The notes under the pieces were generated by a model. It was not told the origin of the DNA and ran no database searches. It saw only the letters and a list, made by a program, of their open reading frames with translations. Made by a program: the position numbers and the translations under genes. This document shows, in pieces, positions 1 through 11,810 of a stretch of DNA of 64,000 bases; the first letter of the stretch is position 1; the number at the start of each line of letters is the position of its first letter. The DNA comes from Panaeolus papilionaceus (Eukaryota; Basidiomycota; Agaricomycetes; Agaricales), in contig JADNRZ010000001.1 of NCBI GenBank assembly GCA_015501605.1, positions 1,302,001 to 1,366,000 of the forward strand, in the 5' to 3' direction.

Positions 1-1858
1 GAATGGCTGGCGAAGGACGGCGATTTCCAACTAGAGCAGGAACAGCGACGTGCAACAATTCGTATCAAGGAACACCGAGCGAAGGCTGTGGACTTCCTCG
101 CCCTAAACCTGAAGTATGTGAACCCACCCCAGGATAAAGCTGATGGTGAGGAAGATGAAGACGAAGACGCTGGGCTCGAAATTGATCTTGACGAACCATA
201 CAATATATTTGATGTAAGTGATTCATCTATAGTCATTGGTCGCACTTTAGCCTAACGTGCTTGTAGAACCTATCCTCTGACCAAACATTTGAGTTGCATG
301 ATGATATCGAAAGGTACCTTGCCTTGGAAAAATCTCAGACCAACCTTGACTTCTGGACAGTAAGTGATCTTAGCTTTTTTTTCCCTTTTTGGCTCACTGC
401 ATATTAAATGATCTTACAGAATATGATGGTAGTCTGCAAAGACCGGTTGGACCGTTTTCAATCCAACGAGCGCATTGGTATCGAGGCCACAGCAGCTGTT
501 GAGGCAGATATCGCCACTCTACTTTCGGGGAAGACATACGACGACTTGGCAAGTCTGCAACGCAAAGTCCAAGAGAAGCTCGCCAGCCGCGAACCCATTG
601 ACACTGACTATTGGGAAGGCCTGTTGAAGAAGCTTCTAGTGTATAAAGCAAAGGTAATTTAACACCAATAGCTGGTATAACTCGATCTCATGCACATTTA
701 GGCTAAACTCAAAGCACTTCATGAAGTCGTCGTCAGGAACCGTTTGGAGCAACTGCGTAAGCGACAGAGGGATGAAGCCTTGCAAGCTCAAGAGGAACTT
801 CTGGCTGGTGTCGCTAGAACGGCTTCTAGGCGAGCTGTTCCGGAAATGGTCGAAGAGCACGAACAAGTTCAAGAAGTTGTACAAGCAGAAGACATGGAAC
901 CATATCACAGGTCCATGAGCCCTGTGCTCATCGATATCACAAAATTGCCGGTGGATGAGCGTGATATTGATATCATACTTGAAAAAGATGAGCGGCAAAG
1001 CTTGGTATGTTTTTACATACGCCGCTTTTTTGTGTGCGTGACTAACTCTTCCTTTTAGTTTCAGCAACGTCGATCCGTGGCAGCATCACGCTTCGTTCCC
1101 AAAACCGCAAAGCCTGCTGCGGCCGAAGCTCGAGAAGAGGAGGCTGCTAGTGGCGCAGATCTTGCCTCAGAGGCTTTGTACAGGGCTGAAGCTGAAAGGG
1201 AGCTTGATGAAGAGGAAGAACTCTTCAACCTTGAGGAGAATATCACAAATCCGACCACGTACAATTGGGAAGACAAATACCGACCTCGCAAACCAAGATA
1301 TTTCAATCGTGTGCACACTGGTTATGAATGGAATAAATACAACCAGACTCACTACGAGTATGTTTTCGTTCTTCGATATTGATGATCGATGCTCACGTCT
1401 GCTTAGCACGGATAACCCACCCCCTAAAGTCGTGCAGGGATATAAGGTACGTATCAGTCATTTCGTCGATGACTATCGCCTAAATTTTGTTATTTCAGTT
1501 CAATATCTTCTACCCCGACCTCATCGATAAATCCAAAGCTCCGACATACAAGATTGTCAAGGAGCCTGGTAATGATGAAACAGTGCTACTTCATTTCAGT
1601 GCTGGTCCGCCTTATGAAGATATCGCCTTCCGTATCGTAAACAGAGAATGGGAATATTCTCATAAACGGTAAGCGTGATTCGCCTTGTGTTGTCTGAAAC
1701 GCCACTGACGAGTTTCTGCAGAGGATTTAGAAGTAGCTTCGATCGTGGCTGCTTGTCCCTATGGTTCAACTTCAAGCGTAGCGTAAGTGCATCTCACACG
1801 TTATCCTAGCAATTATTGACTATTATGGGTTTACATTATTCAGTTCTACCGCAAGTAA
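1..1858 (+). CDS. Cactin homologue, 5'-truncated by the window edge
   Basis: This is the C-terminal part of cactin, a conserved nuclear protein linked to the spliceosome. Reading starts in frame at base 1 (EWLAKDGDFQ) and continues through several short introns. The acidic linker DGEEDEDEDAG and a coiled-coil-like R/E-rich region near 720-1000 precede the diagnostic C-terminal domain: NWEDKYRPRKPRYFNRVHTG, then YEWNKYNQTHYD, FNIFYPDLID, and a final block ending in SLWFNFKRSFYRK before TAA at 1856-1858. The cactin C-terminal (cactus-binding) domain normally ends with this aromatic/basic tail, so the 3' end is intact. The N-terminal third lies outside the window. The next gene begins about 420 bp downstream on the same strand. 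The family call is firm; a role in splicing is known for the family and not shown here. Confidence 0.93.
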
Positions 1859-2275
1859 TGACGATGATTTCTGGGAAAATTATGCTCCCCGTCAACTCCA
1901 TCTCAGCAATGTATCTCTTAGACCCTTATTCAGAGGCACTAGTATAATTGATCAATATACCGAAATCGTTGTTTGGCATAGCTTCATCCGTTTACCACAT
2001 GTCGTCCGAGTCGTAGCAGCGTTTCGACCGTGTCTCATACTCCCTGTACATGTAAAGAGTCAATCAAGCACAAGTCCCGTAATTGGGCTTCAAATTGACC
2101 GATGATTACGATATCGTAATGGTCACGTGTGTAATATTACATCGCGCCGCAGATTGGAGAATCAGGATGACTCTGTGTTAGTGAGCAACTATCCTCATTA
2201 ACAACCCCCAACCACCATAATCGCAAACTTCCAACTCATTCCCAACACTTTTACCTATCTATATCTCAATACATT
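1859..2275. other. Intergenic: cactin 3' flank and UBA1 promoter
   Basis: No gene is seen. The stretch holds a CACGTG hexamer at 2124-2129 and a pyrimidine-rich leader (2215-2265) directly before the UBA1 start codon. Confidence 0.6.
2124..2129. promoter_or_regulatory. CACGTG element upstream of UBA1
   Basis: Palindromic CACGTG about 147 bp before the UBA1 ATG. It is the E-box form bound by bHLH factors. One of eight such hexamers near start codons in this window. Confidence 0.45.
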
Positions 2276-5200
2276 ATGGCCGATTCATCCAGCTTGGCTG
2301 CGAAGATGGACATTGACGAGGCCGCAATCGATGAGGGGCTCTATTCACGTCAACTGTAAGCGGCGATACCGATACTCCTCACATTACGAGCTCATCCAAC
2401 GCTCCCTATATGCAGATACGTCCTTGGACATGAAGGTGGGCATAAGTTGGGAGGAGACATTCGCATGACTGACCTGTTCACCATTAGCCATGAAGAAGAT
2501 GGCCGCTTCCAACGTCCTTATTGTAGGCCTCCGAGGATTGGGTGTCGAAATTGGTGCGTAGTATCGTGCAATGAACCTACCAGTTTCACTGAAGTGTCGT
2601 AGCCAAAAATATTGTTCTCGCTGGTGTCAAATCCGTCACTATCTACGACCCAGAGCCCGTTACTATTCAGGATATGAGCTCACAGGTACAGCGCATTTAC
2701 CCCCAATCATGCCCATTCACTGACTTCGTTCAAAGTTTTTCCTGAGGTCTGAGGACATTGGAAAGTCGCGAGCTGCAGCTACCCTTCCTCATCTGTCAGA
2801 GTTGAATACCTATGTCCCCGTCCGGGATCTTGGTGGCCAGCTTGGCGATGAAATCACCGTTGACCTTCTCAAGGGTTTCCATGTGAGCGATTGAATCAAA
2901 GTCTTTATAAATGGTTTGATCTAATTTGTTTGAATTCCATGTAGGTAGTTGTTCTTTGCGGCGCACCACTGAGCAAACAATTGGAAATCAACGACTGGAC
3001 GCATGAGCACGGCATCCATTTCATTGCCGCTGAGACTCGAGGCCTATTCGGGTAAGAAATATACATGCTCGCAATATAAGCGCCGTGCTAATACATTCGA
3101 ACAGATCCACGTTCAACGACTTTGGTGCTAAATTTACTTGCGTGGATCCAACAGGAGAGCAACCGTTGACTGGCATGATCGTGTCAGTTGCGAAAGTAAG
3201 TATCTGCGCCACCGATGTGATTTCAAGCTTTTGATCTTTTTGCAGGACGCAGAAGGTCTCGTTACTTGCCTCGACGAGACTCGCCACGGTCTCGAAGACG
3301 GTGATTTTGTCACCTTTACCGAGGTGCAAGGGATGACCGAGCTTAACGGATGCGAGCCACGAAAGGTGACTGTGAAGGGCCCTTACACTTTCACGATCGG
3401 CGATACCTCAGGACTAGGCGACTACAAAACTGGCGGTATATTCACCCAGGTTAAGATGCCTAAAGTTCTCAATTTCGTACGTGTTTTTTTACTATAACTC
3501 GATTGATTAGCAACTAAATATCACCACGCTGTGCTTAGAAATCCCTCCGCGAGTCTTTGAAGTCTCCGGAGTTTATGATTACGGATTTCGCCAAATTCGA
3601 TCGTCCTGCTACACTCCATGCAGGCTTCCAAGCCCTATCTCGCTTCCGTGAAGAAAACAACAGGCTCCCCAGACCCAGAAATGATAATGACGCCGGTGCT
3701 GTTGTGGCTTTTGCCAAAGAAATTGACGCCGACGTCGACGTCGACGAGAAAGTCCTGAAGGAATTGGCATACCAAGCTACCGGGGACTTGTCACCAGTGA
3801 ATGCTGTCATCGGTGGATTTGCTGCGCAAGAAGTTCTGAAGGCCTGCTCGGCCAAATTCCACCCTGCTTTCCAACACTTGTACTTCGATTCACTGGAATC
3901 CCTCCCAAGCGTCCTTCCAACTGAAGCCGATTGCCAGCCAATTAATTCGCGTTATGACTCTCAGATTGCCGTCTTCGGAAAGGCTTTCCAAGATAAAATC
4001 GCCAACCACCGTCAATTCCTCGTCGGATCTGGTGCCATTGGATGTGAAATGCTCAAGAACTGGAGTATGATGGGTTTGGCGGCAGGGCCCAAAGGAGTCA
4101 TTCACGTCACCGATCTGGATACCATTGAAAAGAGTAACCTTAACCGTCAATTTTTATTCCGACCCAAAGATCTTGGAAAGTTTAAGGCTGAAGTTGCAGC
4201 CGTCGCAGTCGCTGATATGAACCCCGACTTGAACAACAAGATTTTGGCCAAGCAGGAGCCTGTGGGTCCTACCACAGAGAGTGAGTACGACACACTTTAA
4301 AGGTGTGAATATGGCTGATAAAAGTATGTAGATATCTATGATGAGGACTTCTTCGACGGTATTGACGGCGTCACCAATGCCTTGGACAATGTCAAAGCCC
4401 GTACGTTTTTTATGCGCAAATACTTTTACGTTGATCTGATATCCGTGGTTTTTAGGTTTATATATGGACCAGCGTTGTGTTTTCTATCGCAAACCTCTAC
4501 TCGAGTCAGGCACTCTTGGAACCAAGGGAAACACTCAAGTTGTCATCCCTAACGTCACAGAGTCGTACGGCTCTTCTCAAGACCCTCCCGAGAAGGAGAC
4601 ACCTTCTTGTACCATCAAGAACTTCCCCAACGCCATTAACCACACCATCGAGGTTCGCGTATTGCATCGCATCTTGGCTTGTGTACTAACCTATTTTCAC
4701 AGTGGAGTCGCACCCAATTTGACAACCTTTTCGTCAAGCCCGCCCAAGCTGCTAATGCATACCTTTCAGAACCTAACTACCTTGAAACGTCGTTAAAATA
4801 CTCAGGGCAACAGCATGAACAGATTGGACAAATTGTATCTTTCCTTGTCACCAATAAGCCTCTGACCTTCGAAGAGTGCATTGTTTGGGCTCGTCTCCAG
4901 TTCGAGCGCGACTACAACAACGATATCCGCCAATTGTTGTTCTCTCTCCCCAAAGATGCTGTAACCAGCACCGGTCAGCCCTTCTGGAGCGGTCCTAAAC
5001 GTGCCCCGGATGCACTTGTCTTTGATATCAATGAAGTAAGTACCCGAGCAAACTGTACGTTGAGTCGGGCACTTACCTACAATTGCAGCCCACTCACCTG
5101 GATTACATTATCGCTGCGGCCAACCTGCACGCATTCAATTACGGACTGCGAGGCGACACCAACCCAGCTGTCTTCAAGAAAGTTTTGGATACTGTCATTG

Positions 5201-6138
5201 TTCCAGAGTTCACACCAAAGAGTGGTGTTAAGGTTCAAGTCTCTGACAACGACCCTGCTCCACAGAACAATGATGCTCCAGGTTTGCCATCGTATACATA
5301 CTTCAATTTCCGTACTGATGCTATCTTCGATACCAGTTGACGCCGAGGATCTTACCACGAAGCTCCCCCCTCCGTCATCTTTGGCTGGCTATCGCCTCAA
5401 CCCTTGCGAATTCGAAAAGGATGACGATACCAACTTCCACATCGATTTCATTACAGCCGCATCTAATCTTCGTGCTACAAACTACGGCATCAACCCTGCT
5501 GACAGGCATACCACGAAGCAGATTGCTGGAAAGATCATTCCCGCCATCGCCACCACTACATCATTGGTGACCGGCTTGGTCTGCCTCGAGCTCTACAAGG
5601 TATACTAAAAGCGTCTTTATGATTTCCTGGTTTTTAATCACATTTGGAATACAACAGATCATCGATGGCAAGAACAAGCTTGAGGACTTTAAGAATGGCT
5701 TCGTCAATCTCGCGCTGCCATTCTTCGGGTTCTCTGAACCAATTGCTGCTAAGAAGTCCAAGTACGGAAACACTGAGTGGACTCTTTGGGATCGTTTCGA
5801 GTTCAAGAACAACCCCACATTGAAAGACCTCGTCGATTACTTCAAGAAGGAGCACAACCTCGAAATTACGATGGTCAGCCAAGGTGTTAGCATGCTCTGG
5901 AGCTCTTTTATCGGCAAGAAGAAGGTTAGCTATTTGTCTCTATCTTGTGCTCTACCGAAATATTGACGACATCCGATTACAGAGCGAGGAGAGGTTACCC
6001 ATGAAATTCAGCCATCTTGTCGAGCATGTCAGCAAGAAGCCCATTCCCCCTCACGTGAAGCACCTCATTGTCGAAATCATGGCTAGCGATGCCGACGACG
6101 AGGATGTCGAGGTCCCATTCATCGTTGTGCGAATTTAA
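2276..6138 (+). CDS. UBA1: Ubiquitin-activating enzyme E1
   Basis: E1 adenylates ubiquitin with ATP, loads it on a catalytic cysteine and hands it to E2 enzymes. Domains in order: inactive adenylation half ([12 protein letters not shown]), active adenylation half with nucleotide-binding [13 protein letters not shown] (near 4030) and [13 protein letters not shown], the catalytic-cysteine domain with [11 protein letters not shown] (Cys codon 4608-4610), a second Cys-domain half ([18 protein letters not shown]), and a C-terminal ubiquitin-fold domain ending in VPFIVVRI. Length is about 1,010 residues, normal for Uba1. The gene has many short introns. Exon 2 is only 20 nt (2416-2435, encoding most of YVLGHE). 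The intron 5282-5336 must be removed to join NDAPG to VDAEDL. The start was chosen at the first ATG preceding the LYSRQLYVLGHE block. Confidence 0.96.
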
Positions 6139-9000
6139 TTTTTACATGTTGAACATTAAAAGAAGAGAATACCACTGTAATAGCTATATTTTAAGCATTG
6201 TCAAATGAAATCATATCTGTATTCCATTCTCTCTTCACTTTACCTCAAACAGTTTTTGTGCCCAAATGAAAAATCATTCCCTTGGTTCGGGATAACTCTC
6301 GAAAGCTTACACTCGAGTCACACGAGTATGAAGGGAAGAAGTATAAGCATTCATAATCCATGTATGTATCGAGTCACGTACAGAGTCAAGTATGCTACCG
6401 AGCACGAAAAAAAACCCAGAGCGGGGATGAAAAATAACACGGGGCAGCAAAACTGGAATTTGATCGAGCTACACGAAAAATGAAAACTAGAATGATGAAC
6501 GTTGTGTGACATGAAAAACCTCTTGCCCGTCAAAAAAGTGTATAGTAACATTACTATGAGGTGTGGAGGGTGGGAGGATGATGTAGGAAGCGGCATAAAA
6601 GAGAAATGGTGCGCGAACGTAAGGTATGATAGAGAGTTGACAGATATCAACAGGTGAAGCGCACAGGAGGTGAGAGGATGAGGAGGGAAATGAAAAACAG
6701 AATATGTTTTTGTATGTTTTCAAAAAATATTTTTTTGCGGAGATATCCTTCTGGCTGTTATTGACCTGTGTTTCTTCGGGCGTTAGTGCATCCGAAAGAG
6801 AAAAACGACCTCCTCATACGCGGTCGTCCCTCGAAATTTCAGAACAGTCGAACTCGAAGAAGGCCAAGCACAGTAAGGATGCAAGAGGAAAAGAAGAGAG
6901 ACAGAGACGAGACAGAGACTAGGTACGAGAAATGAAAGGAAAAAAGACATCAACGGTCGTAAAAGGGGCAGCAAGGAGGAAAAAAATATACTATGTGCCG
7001 AGACTACTATGCAGTAACCAGATGGTAGAGTCGAATGAGAAAAAGAGAAAGCAGAACGGCGATTAGTGATGGAAAAATGAATATGAAGAATTTGATCAGG
7101 GGCTTGAGAGATAAGGGAACCATAAATAATCAAAGCGAATCAACGGAGGCGGCGAATGGCTGGGCAGGAGATTTTAAAAGAGAGCCTCCGTTGAGCAAAC
7201 CAGACAGAGGCAGAGAATATTATAGGACGGTTCCAGAAAGCCAATCAGTAGCGGGGAAAGGGTTCATGTGGGAGACAGGGCAAGGGCAAAGGAAATCGAT
7301 GGCCGTTCAGGATTGTGTGACTTCACTTGCTTTGATGACGCAACAATGATAAGTCGCAGGACTGTGCCGTGGTCGCCCAAATGTAAAATTCTATCCCAAT
7401 CTCTTGTTGACATGCTGCGATTGATTATCATCCACCAAGTCAACCCCTACTTGGCCCATTTTGGAATGTGTGTGGGAACCGCAACAGGACTGGATTCCAT
7501 TCCAAGCTGGGGAAAAGTAAACAGCCGCTACTGGGAATGAAGCATGTCAGTAAAAAACATCCAAGAAAGGAGGATTGAGACTGACCAATCCAATCCAATC
7601 GTGTTGAGTATCAATCATTCAGATGATCCCTGATTAGAAAGAGAACCATCTGAATTTTTTTGACGGTGACAGATCAGAGTGAGAGCGTATTGATAGGTTA
7701 AGCGGGTGAACACCGGGACCACAGGGTGTGTGTGCTGACAATCGCCTTTGCATGGCAGGTGACGACAATTCCACGACGGTCTTTGTATTGTTCTTCGCGG
7801 GTCCAAAATTTGGCGGTTTGGGCAACTGGGCAAGGGGTGGACGATAATGATCCGGGGATAAAGTGGTGACTCGGTTGGTACATCCTGGGACCTGAGGGCG
7901 GGTGATTCAAGGAGTATGACACGACCATTGCATGTTGAGACCGGGAAAGCACGGATAACAACATGCTACAAAAATAACGATAGCGAAGGCCGCGGAGGAA
8001 GAAGGACGAAAAAAGCCGTCCTATCCAAGTGGGCAGTGGGAGTTGGCGAGTCAAGTCCAAGTGAGTAAACAAGTGGGATCGTCCAATGCGGAGAAAAGCC
8101 TCCCGGGAGTGATAATGAAGAAAGGGCTTGGTCAAGCCCAGTATGGGGAAGAAGGTTCCGATGAGAGCTATGATAATACGATACGATAACGAAACAAAGG
8201 AAGAAAAAGAATTGAAACGGAAAAAATGTCAGTCAATGGAGAAAAAGGAGCCCCGAATTGGCCTGTATGGTGCATCTATTGACGAGGACGGGTGTCTTCG
8301 GAGGCCAGCCGCCATGTTGTCGATGAATAAAGGTGGCGTTGGTATGTTGAGGAAAAGTGGGGGGAAGACGAATTCGACGAAGGCAATGTGGCAAGTCGTG
8401 AAAAGGGGGAGTCCTTGACCAAAACGACTGGTAAAGGATGTCGAATGTAAGAAATCCAGTTATAGATGCAAGACGAAATGTATGTCGGATGCGAATCGAA
8501 ATGATGCCAGGCCAGGTGCCGGTGAATAAAAAATAGTACAACGCATACTGGGAGACGCGATAAATGAAACAGAGACACAGATGGGAGACATAAAACACTG
8601 TGAAAGCGAAACGTAAACATAAGGTTAAAAAACGCGCATAAGGATATCGAGACTAACACAGAATCAGAGACCAAAATAGTCCACGATCTACCTCGAGAAA
8701 TTGAAACTGAAAGGAGAGGTGCGTGTAGTCGTGTATTCGGATGAACCGCGATTGTAGTGTATGATAGTAATGATGTTGATGTGAGTTGAAATGAATATGA
8801 TCAATGGGCCGAATGACGATGATAATGTGATGATGAGATCTAGGGGAGAGACAGAGAACGAGACGAGACGAAAGAGACGAGAGATAGAGAAGAAAGAGGA
8901 AGAGGTGCCGCGCTCGGATAATAGATAGCAACCGGAAATTATGTCGTTCGTTTGTCCTTTGGTTTTGCAGAACCCTTCAACGAATCGTTCTTTTGCTCCT
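6139..9000. other. Long gene-poor stretch, purine-rich on + (pyrimidine-rich on -)
   Basis: About 2.9 kb between the UBA1 stop and the stop of the minus-strand cyclin gene. I see no conserved coding frame: open frames here translate to low-complexity or unrecognisable peptides. Much of it (6480-7250, 8130-8930) is A/G-rich on the top strand, so the cyclin transcript strand is C/U-rich. It may include long 3' untranslated regions of both flanking genes. No tRNA, repeat family or transposon remnant was recognised. Confidence 0.5.
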
Positions 9001-11166
9001 TTACCAGGCAGATTGCATGCCTACAGCACGGAGATGGGGAGGCAACCCAAAAGTAGTCACGTTGAACGCCGAATCAAAACGAGAGAGATCACGTCTGGGA
9101 TCAATGTTCTCGTTGTTGGGTATGTATGACGGGCGACGCGCAAACTCGCCAAGGCCCCCTGCATAGTTAGTGTACCCAATGTAGTCGTATCTGCCCATCG
9201 GCTGCACCTGAGAGAAGGACCTCCCGTGGTAGTTGTGCTCTTGGGTCGGGATAAGAGGCAGCGTCCCTTGGGGTTCGTACAAGACCTGTTGGCAATGCGA
9301 CTGGGAGCGCATATGCGAGGGAGGGCATGTATTTTGGGATGGTTGCATTTGTCCCATGACGGTCCTATAACCCTGCTGTGGGAATTGATAGACAGCAGGT
9401 TCATTAGGGAGCATGTTGTACGCAATGGGCTTGGAGGGTTGAGGATATGCATTCAGCATGGGATTCCAGTTCTGGTTGTACACATTGGCTGCCATGTCTT
9501 GGGGCCGTGAAAGGTACGACGGGCCACAAGAGGTGGGTGACACATTAACCGGAGCTGGTGGAGGGGCTTGGACAGCGACGTAATGTCCACTGACTCGGTT
9601 AGGGTTGCGTGCAATGGGTTCGTCAGCAGCTGGGCTCCATTTTGCTGGTGGAGGCAGTGACTTGATTGGTTCAGTGGTGTACCACTTCTGGGCGGTTGTC
9701 ATGTTAGCGCCCAAACTCGTGGATGTAGCCATCTCCTTGGTTTGATTATCACGCATCAACAAACTTTGTCTCTTCTTGGGCACGTATTCATCCCGAAGAG
9801 GACCATCTTCGTCAAGATCAATCTCCATAGCGTCTTGCTCAAACTTCTCCTTTTCGAGCCTCTCCTTCAAGCGTTGTTCCATACCCAGGAATAAAGGCTG
9901 AGGAATTTTCATCTCGGCGATGGTGATGGATGCCTGAGTGATTTCCTCGATAGCCTTGCGGATAATAGAGTGTGGGTTCGAAGAAGGGCGCGAGATAGGT
10001 TGTGGGTGAGTCGAAGACGAAAGGGAGAGGTGGTAGTTCATGACGTGAGAAAGCCATCGGGACCATTGCTGGGAAGAAATGGACAAATCCCAAGAAAAGA
10101 TCTCAAGCGTGAGGGCTTCAAGTTTGTTGAGCAGCTGAACAGGGATGCTAGAGATAGAATGCCTTAAAGTAGAATGAGCAAGAGTACAATGGGAAAGGAG
10201 GGTCGTAAGCAACTCACCAAGTCTTGTTGCTGAAAGTGTGGTCATCGAGCCATTTGTTGGCGAGCATGCATCCGAGGACGACCAGTCGGAAGGGCGCACT
10301 GGTCTCAGAAGCTTCAGGATTGGCGTCGCTAAGCAAAGTAGCTCTAAAGGTGGCCTCATTCACTCGATCAGGTCCAAATGGGGCGGCATCAAAATAGACA
10401 GGCAGCCGCACGATGTACCAAACGGCCAGTAACACAGCGGAGGGCTGTAATAGAGTGGACGACAAGAGAGCATGAATGGCAGGTGCCAGGTGGTCGGGCG
10501 GGGTTACAGCATGCGGTGACGCATTGTTGCTACACGAGACAGACACACTTTAATCAGCCCAACGGAAAACGGAAATAGGAGGAAAAAAATGACTCACGAA
10601 GGCTGAACGAATGCAGGCGGGAGACTGAAACCCGTGGTGCAAGCCTTCCAAACGTAAGTAGCCACCCATTCTGACAGTGGCTCTGCAAGTTTCTTGTAGT
10701 TGTCCGTGGCGCTTGGAGGGGGAGGGGTGATTGACGGCGGGACCTGCTGCTCTTGTTGCTGCGGCACTTGAAGCTGCTGCTGATGTTGTGTGGGCTGATC
10801 GGCAATTGAGGGAAAAACGGGTTGAGGGGCCAAAACTGCCTCCTTTTCAGGATAGGTAGGGGGAGCAACACTAGCTTGGGCAGCCGAAGAGGAGTGGTAG
10901 TCGAGAAGAGGAGGGTTGACAGCAGCAATGGCATTATCCACAAAATCAGCAAAGGGAGTGGCGGGTTCAAGGGGACTTGAACCAGAGTCTGGTCCACTGT
11001 CTAAACCAGGATCGAGGTCTCCAGGTGAATAACGGAGTAGATCTGATTCTTGGTGGTAAGGCTGTTGCTGCCTTTGCTGATTGTAAAAGGGGTCGAATCT
11101 AAGCTGCTTCTGACTCGAGACATGACCAGAAACATAGAGGGCAGGGTGGGAGTCGAGTGAGTACAT
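9001..11166 (-). CDS. Cyclin-domain protein with Gln/Pro-rich flanks
   Basis: A fungal cyclin-like protein, so a likely cyclin-dependent-kinase partner; the kinase is not known. Three exons: 10598-11166, 10218-10529 and 9001-10162, giving about 680 residues if translation starts at 11166. The cyclin fold lies in the middle: PAIHALLSSTLLQPSAVLLA, then LVVLGCMLANKWLDDHTFSN joined across intron 2 to KTWHSISSIPVQLLNKLEAL and IFSWDLSIS. This resembles the N-terminal cyclin box of Pho80-like and other fungal cyclins. The N-terminal part is Gln/Pro/Ser-rich, and the long C-terminal tail is Pro/Asn/Tyr-rich and probably disordered. The start is uncertain: the same frame stays open to an ATG at 11547 through a CAA-repeat tract, and the extra sequence looks poorly conserved. 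The 5' neighbour, the STRIPAK gene, is divergent. Confidence 0.8.
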
Positions 11167-11430
11167 GGGCGGAATACACGCTTGAGCGTGAGGACCTTTA
11201 ATGACCGACGCGTTGTCCGCGACAGTCAACCCTTTGTGAAAAGACGGCGTTTGGACCCAAATTGAGCTGTTAATCCAGATTGGAATTGACTTTATGACTG
11301 GATGAGCAACAGACTTTTGCTGAACGGTACAAGATGGTACTGGCATGCAGTCGTGTATAAGCTCTGGGACAATAAAACCCAGAATGCTCTCTTTGTTTCT
11401 TGGTAGTGGTTGTGGTGAAGATAGAGGGGG

Positions 11431-11449
11431 TTGTTGTTGTTGTTGTTGT
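11431..11449. repeat. Short CAA/GTT trinucleotide repeat
   Basis: Six consecutive GTT units on the top strand (CAA on the bottom). They read as polyglutamine if the cyclin gene starts at the upstream ATG (11547); otherwise they lie in its 5' leader. Confidence 0.6.
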
Positions 11450-11684
11450 CGTCGACGTTGACAACGATGTGGACGATGATGAGGGTAGTTTAGAGAATGA
11501 ATTTGTTGAAAGAGTCGTAAGTCGTGAATAAAATGGCAAACGCACAACGAAGGCGTGCCTTTTGGAAGGACCGGTCGAAAATTGCCAGAAAAAAGGCGCT
11601 AATGCTAGTCCAGCTGAAGAGCAGAGCTTTTTTCTGCGCGGTCGGCGATCCAACTTGGGGGGAATTTCCTTTTTTCATGGCCCC

Positions 11685-11692
11685 TTTATATA
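11685..11692 (-). promoter_or_regulatory. TATA-like element between cyclin and STRIPAK genes
   Basis: The minus strand reads TATATAAA, in the 644-bp divergent interval. It is placed well for a cyclin-gene transcript that starts upstream of 11547. The AT run is nearly symmetric, so it could also serve the plus-strand gene starting at 11811. Confidence 0.35.
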
Positions 11693-11810
11693 TACTAATT
11701 ATGTAATCAGTTCTCACACAGTGTTATCGATCCATAAACCAATCTTGGCATGAATTCAATATCCCTTCAAAGACTACCATTTCAGGACACTCCTATACTA
11801 ACGAACCACT

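Noticed and set aside
6200..8930. Many open frames of 70-145 codons on both strands in the gene-poor stretch
   Set aside because: Their translations are low-complexity or show no recognisable motif, do not join into longer frames by consensus splice sites, and appear as expected by chance in A/G-rich DNA.
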